Made by a program: the position numbers and the translations under genes. Below, piece after piece: positions 1 to 7,700 of a stretch of DNA of 16,004 nucleotides. The first letter of the stretch is position 1, and each line of letters opens with the position of its first letter. This DNA is from Pinguiococcus pyrenoidosus (taxonomy: Eukaryota > Sar > Pinguiophyceae > Pinguiochrysidales > Pinguiochrysidaceae): assembly GCA_019677205.1 (NCBI GenBank), contig JAAMXY010003351.1, forward strand, positions 1-16,004. Direction: 5' to 3'. The notes under the pieces are model-generated. The model saw only the letters and a program-made list of their open reading frames with translations. It had not been told where the DNA came from and made no database searches.

Positions 1-175
1 GCACTGGCTGTGCAGAAGATCGGAGAGAAGAAGCCCCTCCTTCGGGGGCTTTCAATTGGTCAAATCAGCGTGCTTCCTGCGGCACATCATCCGCGGGAGA
101 TCAGTCCCCGCGGCTCTGCTTTGGCTCGGCTCTGCTTGGCGCGGCCGAGCTTCCTATGCTTGGCGCGGCCGAGCT
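1..175. other. 3' flank of the dioxygenase gene, with tandem duplication
   Basis: No gene is supported here. The stretch lies downstream of the minus-strand dioxygenase stop codon at 176-178. It is GC-rich and holds a 21-base unit present twice, at 133-153 and 157-177, separated by 3 bases; the second copy runs into the stop codon. The open frames across it on the plus strand have no recognisable protein and are overlaps with the minus-strand gene. Confidence 0.5.
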
Positions 176-177
176 TC
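133..177. repeat. Two-copy 21-base direct repeat, period 24
   Basis: The unit TGCTTGGCGCGGCCGAGCTT followed by C occurs at 133-153 and again at 157-177 with no mismatch. A diverged partial copy may precede it around 121-132. It looks like a local slippage or unequal-exchange duplication at the 3' end of the dioxygenase gene. Confidence 0.9.
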
Positions 178-1442
178 ATGTGCCTGCGCTTCTTTGTCGC
201 CACAGCCGTACTTGGTCGACGTGCCATCTTATCACGCGTACAAATGTATTCAAAAGCTCGTTCTGAGCAGAGCGTTCGCACGCTTTCTTGTGCGCGAGAA
301 GCATGAGCTGCATGCCCAGAAGCGCGTCCTCTCGAATGCCCATGCAGTCCTGTATGCTCGCTTCGTAGGCCTCCCGGTAGACGTATCTGGACAGGCTCCG
401 CTGAAGGGGCGACATGCGCAAGTGCAGCATGCTCGGCGGTGCCGTGGGCTCTTCCGCTGCGCTCTCTTGTGCTTGTCCTTGCTCTGCCGTCGCCGCTTCG
501 TCCGCCCGGGCCAACCACGTTTCCTCCACGGCCAAGTGCTTCGCTCGTAGATACACGTCCTCATCTCCATTGACGACGCCTGAATCTAGCCATACCGTGA
601 AGGCTACTCGCCTCGCCAGGGAGGGCATGACACGGTGGCAGATGGAATCTGACAAGAACAGCACCAGCCGATCGTGCAAAGGTGCAATGCAGATCGCATC
701 CTCGGCGGGTTCGAGAAAAGGAAGCAGCAGGAGCTCTCCTCCGTGGCCGTCCTCCCAGTCCGGGTTCAGGTATACCAGCGCTGTCACCTTCCGCTTGTTT
801 GGTGGCCCGGGATTATCGTAGTGCCAGGGAAAGCAGCCTCCGCTGCCCTCATTGAGCTGGAGCTTCACCACGATGTCCTCCCGAGTCTCTCCCAACGCCA
901 GTGTAGGCACCTTCTCGTTCAAACGCGCCGCCATTTCCGTCGCTCCCTCCTCCCAAAGATCTCCTGCGATGGGAGCCGTCATGAGCTCTGCTGATGCCTC
1001 AAGCCCTAGCAGCCATCCGCCGCTCCCTGCACCTCACCCAGTGTTGCGCACGCCGCTCGCCTCTCCGCAGCGAAGAGATCCGCCTCGAAGATGAACGGCT
1101 TGACGTGTCGTTGGCTGCCAAACATGACGCAGTTCTCCTCCATGAGTCCCTGGATTCCATGTCCATGGCCCTGGTCACTGCCGCGGCCAATGGTGCGCGC
1201 GACGTGAAGGCAAAAGTTACCTCTTCGTGCACCTGCAAAACCTCCCGCCGCATCTGCATCGCTAGGCTGGGGCCAAAGGCGCCGTCGACAATGACATAAC
1301 CTTTGCCCAAGGACTTGAGCATGCAATCCAGTCCACGGGCCTCGGTGTCTCAGCGGGAAATACCTTGAGTTACCAGCTCTTCGGCCCGATGGGCAGTGAG
1401 AATGCTGCTGAAAACCGCTTTCCAGTCCGGTTTCGCCGCCAT
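176..1442 (-). CDS. PHD/EGLN-like 2-oxoglutarate, Fe(II)-dependent prolyl hydroxylase-type dioxygenase
   Basis: Proposed exons on the minus strand are 1374-1442, 1221-1340, 1038-1170 and 176-987, giving 377 residues. The catalytic core is clear in the last exon: WHYDNPGPP supplies the iron ligands H163 and D165, LVYLNPDWEDGHGGELLLLP matches the core strands of the family, and CHRVMPSLARRVAFTVW supplies the third ligand H225 and the 2-oxoglutarate-binding arginine near 234. The HYDNP and YLN..W...GG pattern resembles the EGLN/PHD group, whose members hydroxylate prolines using O2 and 2-oxoglutarate and can act as oxygen sensors; the substrate here is unknown. The second exon reads LGKGYVIVDGAFG, the usual entry to the fold. 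Introns two and three (1171-1220, 988-1037) are both 50 nt and restore frame exactly. The first exon (start MAAKPDWKAV at 1442) needs a 33-nt intron, 1341-1373, and is less sure; the alternative start is the Met at 1322. The C-terminal 120 residues after the core are helical and charged with no recognised domain. Confidence 0.82.
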
Positions 1443-1872
1443 GGTGCTGTTCTTCTCCACTTCTTCAAGCCCTCCTTTCTCTCACAGGCCTCTGGGAGCC
1501 TTGATGACCCTCCAACCAGCGACGCATCCTCCGCCTTCGCCCCCAAAGGCGCCAAAAACGCTGCCATGGTGCGAGTCAGCTGATCCTCCATATCGATTAT
1601 CGATACGTCTATTGAAGAGTTATCGAAAAGGTCCACGAGGACATCACATGACCGACGACACATGCGACGGGCTTTGCAGCTCTGCTTCGTGCGTGTTGCC
1701 CCCCGGCCTTGAAGCTTCGGAGAGCGCAGGTTCAGTCGGAGACAGCTCAGGCGGTGCCAAGGAGGCCTCTCTTCCCCGTTCCGGTGCCAGCAAGGGCCGA
1801 AGTCCTGCTGTGCTCCTGGCCACGCATACGTCAGCGTGTTCTTGCAGGAGCCCCGCAGAAGCAGCTTGCAAC
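1443..1872. promoter_or_regulatory. Divergent intergenic region between the dioxygenase and ZIP genes
   Basis: This 430-base spacer separates the two presumed start codons (minus ATG at 1440-1442, plus ATG at 1873-1875) and must hold both promoters and 5' UTRs. No gene is supported; long open frames exist on both strands but lack family features. It contains TCAGCTGA at 1576-1583, a 15-base palindrome at 1591-1605 and a further TATCGA at 1621-1626. No TATA box is evident. Confidence 0.55.
1591..1605. promoter_or_regulatory. Perfect odd palindrome TATCGATTATCGATA
   Basis: Seven-base arms (TATCGAT and ATCGATA) flank a single central T. It lies 149 bases upstream of the dioxygenase start and 268 upstream of the ZIP start. 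The arms contain ATCGAT, the core of the animal DRE element, but no homologous factor can be assumed in this organism. A dimeric transcription factor site is the natural reading; that is inference. Confidence 0.5.
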
Positions 1873-3377
1873 ATGAGCGGCAGGACGCCAGCGCCGGCCC
1901 TTCTGCTCGTGGCGGCAGCCAGCCTCTGCCTAGGAGGTACCGTAGAGGAGGCGGTACGAGGGCTGCGGCGCTCCGCGAAGCGAAGCCGCCTTGGCACGGC
2001 CGCTCACGAGGTGCATGGCTTGTGCTGCGATCCTAGGGGTCCAGGGCTCCCTCTTGACGCCGCAGGCTCTCACCAAGGCTGGTAGATCTGCGGCGCCTCG
2101 GCCGTCGGCCTTTGGAGGAAGGCCTTTCAAGCCAGAAGTCGAGCTGCGAGGCGGCAATGCGGCGGTCACGGCGGCCGCGTCGCACATCGAGAGCGCCACC
2201 GGCTTCAACCTCGGCGCTTTCAAGATCCTGCTCGTCTCGGTAGGTCCCCTGGGACGCGCTGCGCTACCCCATAAGGATGCGAGGCGGGGCGGCTGGTGAC
2301 ACGTCGTTTCTCGCAGGGCCTCACGCTGTTGAACATTGCGTGCTGGGCGACGCCGCTGTTGACGCTCAAGACGTTCCGGCGGGATTCGGCGTTCCTGACG
2401 CTTGGAAGCTGCTTCTCGGGCGGCGTATTCCTGGCCTTGAGCATGGGCCACTTGATCCCGGAGGCGATAGAGAACATCCATGAGCAGGGGATGCCCGCGT
2501 CTGTGGCGCTTTGGTGCGCGCTGGCGGGATACCTAGCGGTACTAGTGGTGGACAAGGTCGCCTTTGACACCCACTCGCTCGAACATGGCCATGCCCACGA
2601 TCATAGTCCCGGCCACGATCACAGCGATGAGATTGTCCTGCAGACGAGCACAGCAACGCCGCCTTCAGGATCGGGAAGCTCGGTGATGGGCGCCTTTGTG
2701 CTGTTGGGTGCGCTCTGTGTGCACAGCCTCTTCGAGGCACTTGCGCTGGGGGTGTGCACGACGAAGACGGCTGCAACGATGCTGAGTGCGTCCATTGGCC
2801 TGCACCAGGTGCGTCACGACCCCGCCGGCCTACCGTGCAACCGCGGCGCCTGAGGGCTGTTTGCTCTCGTCTCGATGTTTTGGTGGATTCTGGCCTTTTG
2901 CTTCTTTGCCAGTGCTTTGTTGCTGATGCTTTTTGTACCTGTCGTTCTTCCTCGGTATAGCCCGCGGAGACGCTGGCCCTCCTAGTTGCGCTGCTTAAGA
3001 GCGGCATGGGCCGGAGGGCCGTTGTGGAGATGATGGCGCTCTTCACTTTGATCCAGCCCATTGGGTGCTCGCTGGGAATGATGGCGAAGAACCTTGACAT
3101 GCCGTTCCTGGACTCCGCCTTGGCCGCTGTGGCGGCCGGGACCTTCATCTACGTGGGTGCAAACGAAGTGGTCGCGGAGGAGTTTGAAGGTAATGGGACG
3201 TGCTCGGTGGTGCAACTGCATCGTCTCGCCAACTCAGGCCGCTTGTGGCCCTCCCTTCCAGGCGTACCCGCTGGGCCGCGATGGAGGCGGTTCGGGAGCT
3301 TCATGGTTGGGATCGGGGCGATCGCCGGGCTGGCTTGGGCGACCGAGAGGTGGCATGGGCACGCGCATCACCACTAG
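1873..3377 (+). CDS. ZIP-family divalent metal transporter with N-terminal signal peptide
   Basis: Exons 1873-1936, 2037-2239, 2317-2808, 2961-3189 and 3262-3377 give 367 residues. All four introns (100, 77, 152 and 72 nt) are GT-AG and keep frame. ZIP proteins move zinc, iron or manganese into the cytosol from outside or from organelles. About eight membrane segments are visible. The second ends in the family pattern GGVFLALSMGHLIPEA. The loop after the third is a histidine-rich metal-binding stretch (HGHAHDHSPGHDH). The fourth carries HSLFEALALG and the fifth IGLHQPAETLALL, the HxxxE metal-site pair; intron 3 falls exactly between HQ and PAE. The C-terminus ends HGHAHHH. Exon 1 encodes a signal peptide (APALLLVAAASLCLGG), followed by a basic, Ser/Ala/Pro-rich stretch with PSAFGG, resembling the bipartite presequences of complex plastids or simply a luminal N-terminus. 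The start at 1873 is chosen because it opens the signal peptide; the frame stays open upstream. Intron 4 is a multiple of three without stops, so retention would insert 24 residues. Confidence 0.88.
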
Positions 3378-3536
3378 CGAATGGGATAACGCACGTGGGA
3401 GCGAAGGAAGAACGAAACAGCACTTCTGCGCTTCCACCTGGTGGCCCGCGGAGCCGTGCATAGTGCGGCGTATTCGGCGCTACCGCACTGCTTCTCGCAT
3501 TCCGGTTGTCCCCATTCCGGGTGTCCCCAAGGCCCG
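3378..3536. other. Convergent spacer between ZIP and VTC1
   Basis: This 159-base gap separates the stop codons of the two convergent genes and must hold both 3' ends. The only structure seen is a 15-base tandem duplication at 3498-3527. No canonical AATAAA polyadenylation signal is visible. Confidence 0.5.
3498..3527. repeat. 15-base tandem duplication, one mismatch
   Basis: CATTCCGGTTGTCCC at 3498-3512 is followed directly by CATTCCGGGTGTCCC at 3513-3527; the units differ at one position. It lies just 3' of the VTC1 stop codon on the minus strand. Confidence 0.85.
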
Positions 3537-4180
3537 CTACGTCGTCATGTCATACACTTTCACCGCAAACTGCAGCACGATGGCCACCATGAGGATCGTT
3601 CCCAAGAGAATCGGACCCACGCGGTCCTCATAAGGCCCCGGATCCCGCCGGCGGATCATCGCCGCGCGGCGCTGGTAGATGAAGAGCGAGTATACGCTGA
3701 AGGCGATGGCCACCGGCAGCAGCAGCAGCCCGTAGACTTGGCTCCAGCCCTTGTGGTCTGCAAAGGCCACGATCGCGATGCTGATCGACGCCAGTGTTAC
3801 GCTCATGTGCAGCCAGGCGAGAAAAGTCCTCTCGTTGCTGAAGAAAACCTGCGGGGGAAACGGTGAGCGACTCGGCCATTCCCGCGCCTTTCTCGCCAAG
3901 TTACCTTCGGCTCCACCTTCACCGGCACTTTGCGCAACTTGACCTCGTCGTGCGGCTCCAGGGGCCGCGGACGCCGCATTCTGAGGAAGCTGAAGAGCTG
4001 GCGGCGCTGCGGATTGGCAGACAGATGCTCGTGCACCGCCGCATCTTCCGCCTCTACATCCGCTGACGCCGTGGGCGCCACTCTGGGCAGGAAATAGAAG
4101 GCAGAGGAGCTCTGGCCGCCGAGCAGCGGCGTCTTCTCCTCCATAGACGCCTCCATATTCGCTGGAGACGGACGTTCCAT
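3537..4180 (-). CDS. VTC1: VTC1-like vacuolar transporter chaperone membrane subunit (DUF202)
   Basis: Exons on the minus strand are 3905-4180 and 3537-3848, joined across a 56-nt GT-AG intron, giving 195 residues. The splice rebuilds the hallmark of VTC1 proteins, KVEPKVFFSNERTFLAW, where the intron sits at EPK/VFF. Three membrane segments follow: FLAWLHMSVTLASISIAIV, YGLLLLPVAIAFSVYSLFI and VGPILLGTILMVAIVLQFAV, which is the complete DUF202 domain. VTC1 is the small membrane subunit of the complex that makes polyphosphate from ATP and passes it into vacuoles or acidocalcisomes. There is no SPX or catalytic tunnel domain, as expected for this subunit; a VTC4-type partner must lie elsewhere. 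The soluble N-terminal region of about 90 residues is longer than in yeast VTC1 and carries EEKTPLLGG, an acidic dileucine-type sorting signal suited to vacuolar or acidocalcisomal targeting. Met1 (4180) is taken as start; a second Met at residue 9 is possible. Confidence 0.9.
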
Positions 4181-4242
4181 TCGACGCCAAACAAAAGACG
4201 ATTTCGAGGATTTTTCGCTTTAGAGCGGCGTGAGCGACGCCT

Positions 4243-4252
4243 TCTGATTGGA
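4243..4252 (-). promoter_or_regulatory. CCAAT box (NF-Y type), minus orientation
   Basis: TCTGATTGGA reads TCCAATCAGA on the minus strand, matching the extended NF-Y consensus CCAATCAG. It lies 63 bases upstream of the VTC1 start codon, a typical distance. An exact reverse-complement copy lies at 4316-4325. Confidence 0.55.
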
Positions 4253-4277
4253 CGAGCCGGGCTGAAGTTTACTGTGG

Positions 4278-4296
4278 TTCTGTCTTGTGGACAGAA
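4278..4296. repeat. Inverted repeat, 7-base arms
   Basis: TTCTGTC and GACAGAA flank a 5-base spacer (TTGTG). It lies between the two CCAAT boxes of the VTC1 promoter side and could be a factor site or a small hairpin in a 5' leader. Confidence 0.6.
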
Positions 4297-4315
4297 GGCA
4301 CTGAAGAAAATCGCA

Positions 4316-4325
4316 TCCAATCAGA
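4316..4325 (+). promoter_or_regulatory. CCAAT box (NF-Y type), plus orientation
   Basis: TCCAATCAGA fits the extended NF-Y consensus (CCAATCAG) and is the exact reverse complement of the box at 4243-4252. The pair, about 73 bases apart, is arranged head to head in the divergent promoter. Confidence 0.55.
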
Positions 4326-4340
4326 GATCCACATATGCAA

Positions 4341-4360
4341 ACTGTTCGAGAACAGTTCTC
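4341..4360. promoter_or_regulatory. Two overlapping palindromes
   Basis: ACTGTTC-GA-GAACAGT occupies 4341-4356, and GAGAAC-A-GTTCTC occupies 4348-4360; both have perfect arms and share the central GAACAGT. Such overlapping dyads suit competing or alternative binding registers of a dimeric factor. The function is inferred only from symmetry and position. Confidence 0.55.
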
Positions 4361-4663
4361 TCCCAGGCTCGGACGTTATTCAATGTTTCCATTTTTTCTA
4401 TAAATAAAATACAATATATGTGTTTTGCATGAAATTTTTGAAATGTACTATGCAAGCGTCGACGTGCCTGTTTTTCCCGCGTGAACCGAGTTCGGAAAAA
4501 GTCCGGCGTCATTGTCGGAATTTCGCCACCACCGCCGCATCTGCGCACGATTTTTGGTCCTCCCACTTCGTTGTGGAGGCGCTGACGCAGCAGACGTCAA
4601 ACGCCACGGCGGAAATGTGCGCCTGACGGGCACAGCGCGCTGCTCGCACCACCGTCACAGGGC

Positions 4664-4675
4664 TTTTGGCGGGAA
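4664..4675 (+). promoter_or_regulatory. E2F/DP-like site TTTTGGCGGGAA
   Basis: The sequence matches the classical E2F consensus (TTTSSCGC-type with GGCGGGAA on the other arm) and lies 87 bases upstream of the ATG of the SMARCAL1-like helicase. E2F/DP is conserved in plants, algae and animals and drives S-phase genes, which suits a replication-stress helicase. Not proven. Confidence 0.5.
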
Positions 4676-4761
4676 CGCCGCCGCCGTAGAGCCTCGAACA
4701 AGGCTTGGACGCCGCCATTCTGGTTTTGAAGCTTTGGTTTTTATGATCTCGTGGTGCTAGC

Positions 4762-7700
4762 ATGGCTTCCGAGGCGGCGATAAACGGCGGAAGCGCTGCG
4801 AGAGCGGCCGAAGGCGTCGAGAGGTGGAACACTGCAGCGCAGATGGACACTTCTTCCAGCGCACAGGCCTCCGAGAGTGTCCAACGTCCCCGGCCAGAGT
4901 CCTACGCGCAGCTGCTGAGCCAGCAGTACCGCCAGACGCCGCAGTCCCTCCCTTCGGTAGGTCTTTCTTGCAGGCGGAACATCCAAGGAGTCTGGGCTCT
5001 GACGGTCGGGGCGGGGAGAGGAAGCGGCCTGAGAAGCTTTCGGTTCAGAGGCGTGGTGGGAAGCATGCTTGAGATGCTTGAGATGCTGCTGCTGCTGATG
5101 CTGCTAGGATGAGAGCATTGCAGGGACGTCCTAAGTTGTGCAGGAAGTGTGAAAGTGGCAATGGGAGGGATGGTTCGCCTTGACACGACACTCCACCCTG
5201 CTTCCCTTTGTCCTTCTGGTTTGAATGCAATGCGAGGGGTCTGCAAGAAGGCACAATGGAAAGAAAGCACGAGGGGCCTAACCTCCCAACCTTTTACCCC
5301 CAGGTGTACAGTCCGGCCTATGCGCAGGCTGCCGCACGGCCATGGGCAAGCCAAGCGCGAGCAATGCAGAAGCCGCCGTACCTGCCCAACGTGCCCAACG
5401 TGCCCAACGTGCCCAACGTGCCCAACCTGTCGAGCTGGCATATGCAGCCGACCCAGACACGAATGCAGCGGACGAATAGTCTGTATGACGACTTGACAGA
5501 CGGGTCGCTGTACTTCTCCCTGAAAAGCACCAAGCGCTTCGCGGTGCAGCCGATCGGGGGCGAGAGCAGCATGGGACGCGTGGCGAAGAGTATTCTGGCT
5601 CAGACAATGAAGAAGTGGAAGAAGAGCAGCTCCAAGCGCGACTTGGGCGGTGGGGATGTGGAGTATGTTTTCTCGATCCGTCGATACACGAACCTTCTGC
5701 AAGCCTTTGCCGCGGCCAAGCTGCGCTACGCCGAGCTGCCGGAAGAGGTTGTGAAGGCGATATCACTGGGACAGCCGCTGGGAGGGAAGGAGGGACGACA
5801 ACTGAAGAAAGGAGAGAACCTCCGGTACGCTCACCTGGATCGATGAGGAGAAGGGCGCGCTCGCTTGGATGCGATGCTCACGTCTCTTGTCTCCGCAGGC
5901 AAAGCTTGAAGGACCTTGCGCCTCGAGTACCGGATCGACTCCTTCACCGTCTTGCAAATTTTCAGCTGGAGGGCGTCCGGTTCTGCTTGGAGGATCCGCG
6001 GAATGGCGTCGCGCTCATCGCCGATGATATGGGCTTGGGAAAGACGATCCAGGCAATTGCTTGCGCGAGTGCCTACAGCAACGAGTGGCCCTTGCTCGTC
6101 ATCTGCCCGACCAGCGCAAAGTGGCACTGGAAGGACGAGATCTTGCGGTGGCTTGGGAAGCCGGCGCCTGTCAATGGCTTCCGTGATCGCCACGCAATGG
6201 AAGCCGATCGTGCGGCCGAAGCCGATCCGCCATTAGCAGGAAACGGGCCGTCGAACGAGGCGCAGTTGAAACCACAAGATGCTTCGGGCGTCCCGAAGGC
6301 CTCCGCCGGAGTGCTCGAGATGAATGGGAATGACCACCCCGACGGAAAGGCGATCGACAGCGGTGGGCTGCAGCTCGCACCAAGCGACGTTTTCGTGGCG
6401 GAGGGACGGAGCTGCGAGATCCCCAAGTGCCAGGTCTTGATACTCAGCTACACCCTGCTGGCCTCGGTAGTGGAGCGAATGGAGAATTTCGCGTTTAACG
6501 TTGTCATTGCAGACGAGTGCCACTTTTTGAAGAACCCCGACTCGAAGCGGAGCAAGGCCGCGCGGCCTCTGCTGTCGCGGGCGAGGAGACGGTTCCTCCT
6601 GAGCGGGACCCCCGCACTGAGTCGTCCCATGGAGATGTTCCCGCAGTTGGAGCTTCTCCGGCCAGATATCTGGAACGATCGCCGCGCGTTTGGGAAGCGC
6701 TACTGCACGACGAGGCGGAACGGCGTGCTCCAGGATACCAAGCTGGACGATATTGGGGGATTCCAGGGCAGTGGAAACCTGTCGGAGCTCCATGCGTGCC
6801 TCAAGGCCACGGTGATGCTTCGGCGGCGGAAACGAGTCATCCTGAAGCAGCTGCCGCCGAAGCGGCGCTTCATCACCAAGGTGCAGGCATCATGTCCGGC
6901 AATGCGGGTGCTTCTGCGGGAGTACATGGCGTATCTAAGGTGCGTTCAGCAAGGCGGCCGGGAGAAGCTCGCTTACCGTCTGACGAGCCGCACCCGCTCT
7001 TTTCTCTCCTTGCAGAGAATCGCCGAAGATGCTGGGGATGATGGCGCGACGGCAGCAGAAGATGAAGGAAAGGAAAGCGAGGGAGAAGCGGCGAAAGCTG
7101 AATCCCCCCGAGTCGGCCTCTGAGACCTGGTCCGGAGAAACGGGGGAAGACGCTCAGTGGCCGGCAGTTCACCATGAGAGCTGCACGTGCGACGTGGGCA
7201 GGCCCGCTTCTCAGACAGGGTCGCAGGGCGGTGCGCAGGCCATGAGCAACGGAAGTGCGATGTCGGAAGAGACTCCCAGCGAGCTCGATGTCTCGAGGCG
7301 ACGCCTGATGGCCTTCTTCGCGGAGACCGCGAGAGCAAAACTTGATCGCATCGTCGAGCGGGTCGAAGCTTGCGTGGATGACAAGCTGGGCGGGAAGTTC
7401 CTCGTCTTCTCGCATCACAAGTTCGTGATCGACTTTGTTTCGAGGTTCCTGCGGAAGAAGATTGGGATGGACGCTTTCATCGTCTTGGATGGTCGGACGA
7501 ATAGCCGGACAAGGCATTCGAACATTCAGAAGTTCCAGACGGATCCGCGCTGCAAGGTCGGACTGTTGAGCATCACGGCTGCAGGCGTCGGCATCACGTT
7601 GACGAAGGCGACACATGTCATCTTTGCGGAGCTGTTCTGGACTCCGGGGGCGCTGCTGCAGGCAGAGGATCGAGCGCACCGGATTGGGCAGACGAGCGTC

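Larger units (their letters stand above)
4181..4761. promoter_or_regulatory. Divergent promoter region between VTC1 and the SMARCAL1-like gene
   Basis: This 581-base spacer has no supported gene. It holds two inverted CCAAT boxes near the VTC1 end, several inverted repeats, an AT-rich core around 4386-4440 (with CTATAAATAAAATAC, a TATA-like stretch) and an E2F-like site at 4664-4675 near the helicase start. The AT-rich core stands out sharply from the GC-rich surroundings and is the likely nucleosome-free promoter centre. Confidence 0.6.

Noticed and set aside
1644-2085. Long open frames on both strands over the dioxygenase/ZIP spacer and first ZIP exons
   Set aside because: They overlap the ZIP signal-peptide exon and intron in other frames, and their peptides are low in conserved patterns; GC-rich sequence with few stops explains them.
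4341-4360. Palindrome with GAAC/GTTC arms as a bacterial LexA-type operator
   Set aside because: The surrounding genes are spliced and eukaryotic; the resemblance is to symmetry only.
4957-5303. snoRNA inside the first helicase intron
   Set aside because: GATGA-like and CTGA-like boxes are present but not in C-then-D order with flanking complementarity.
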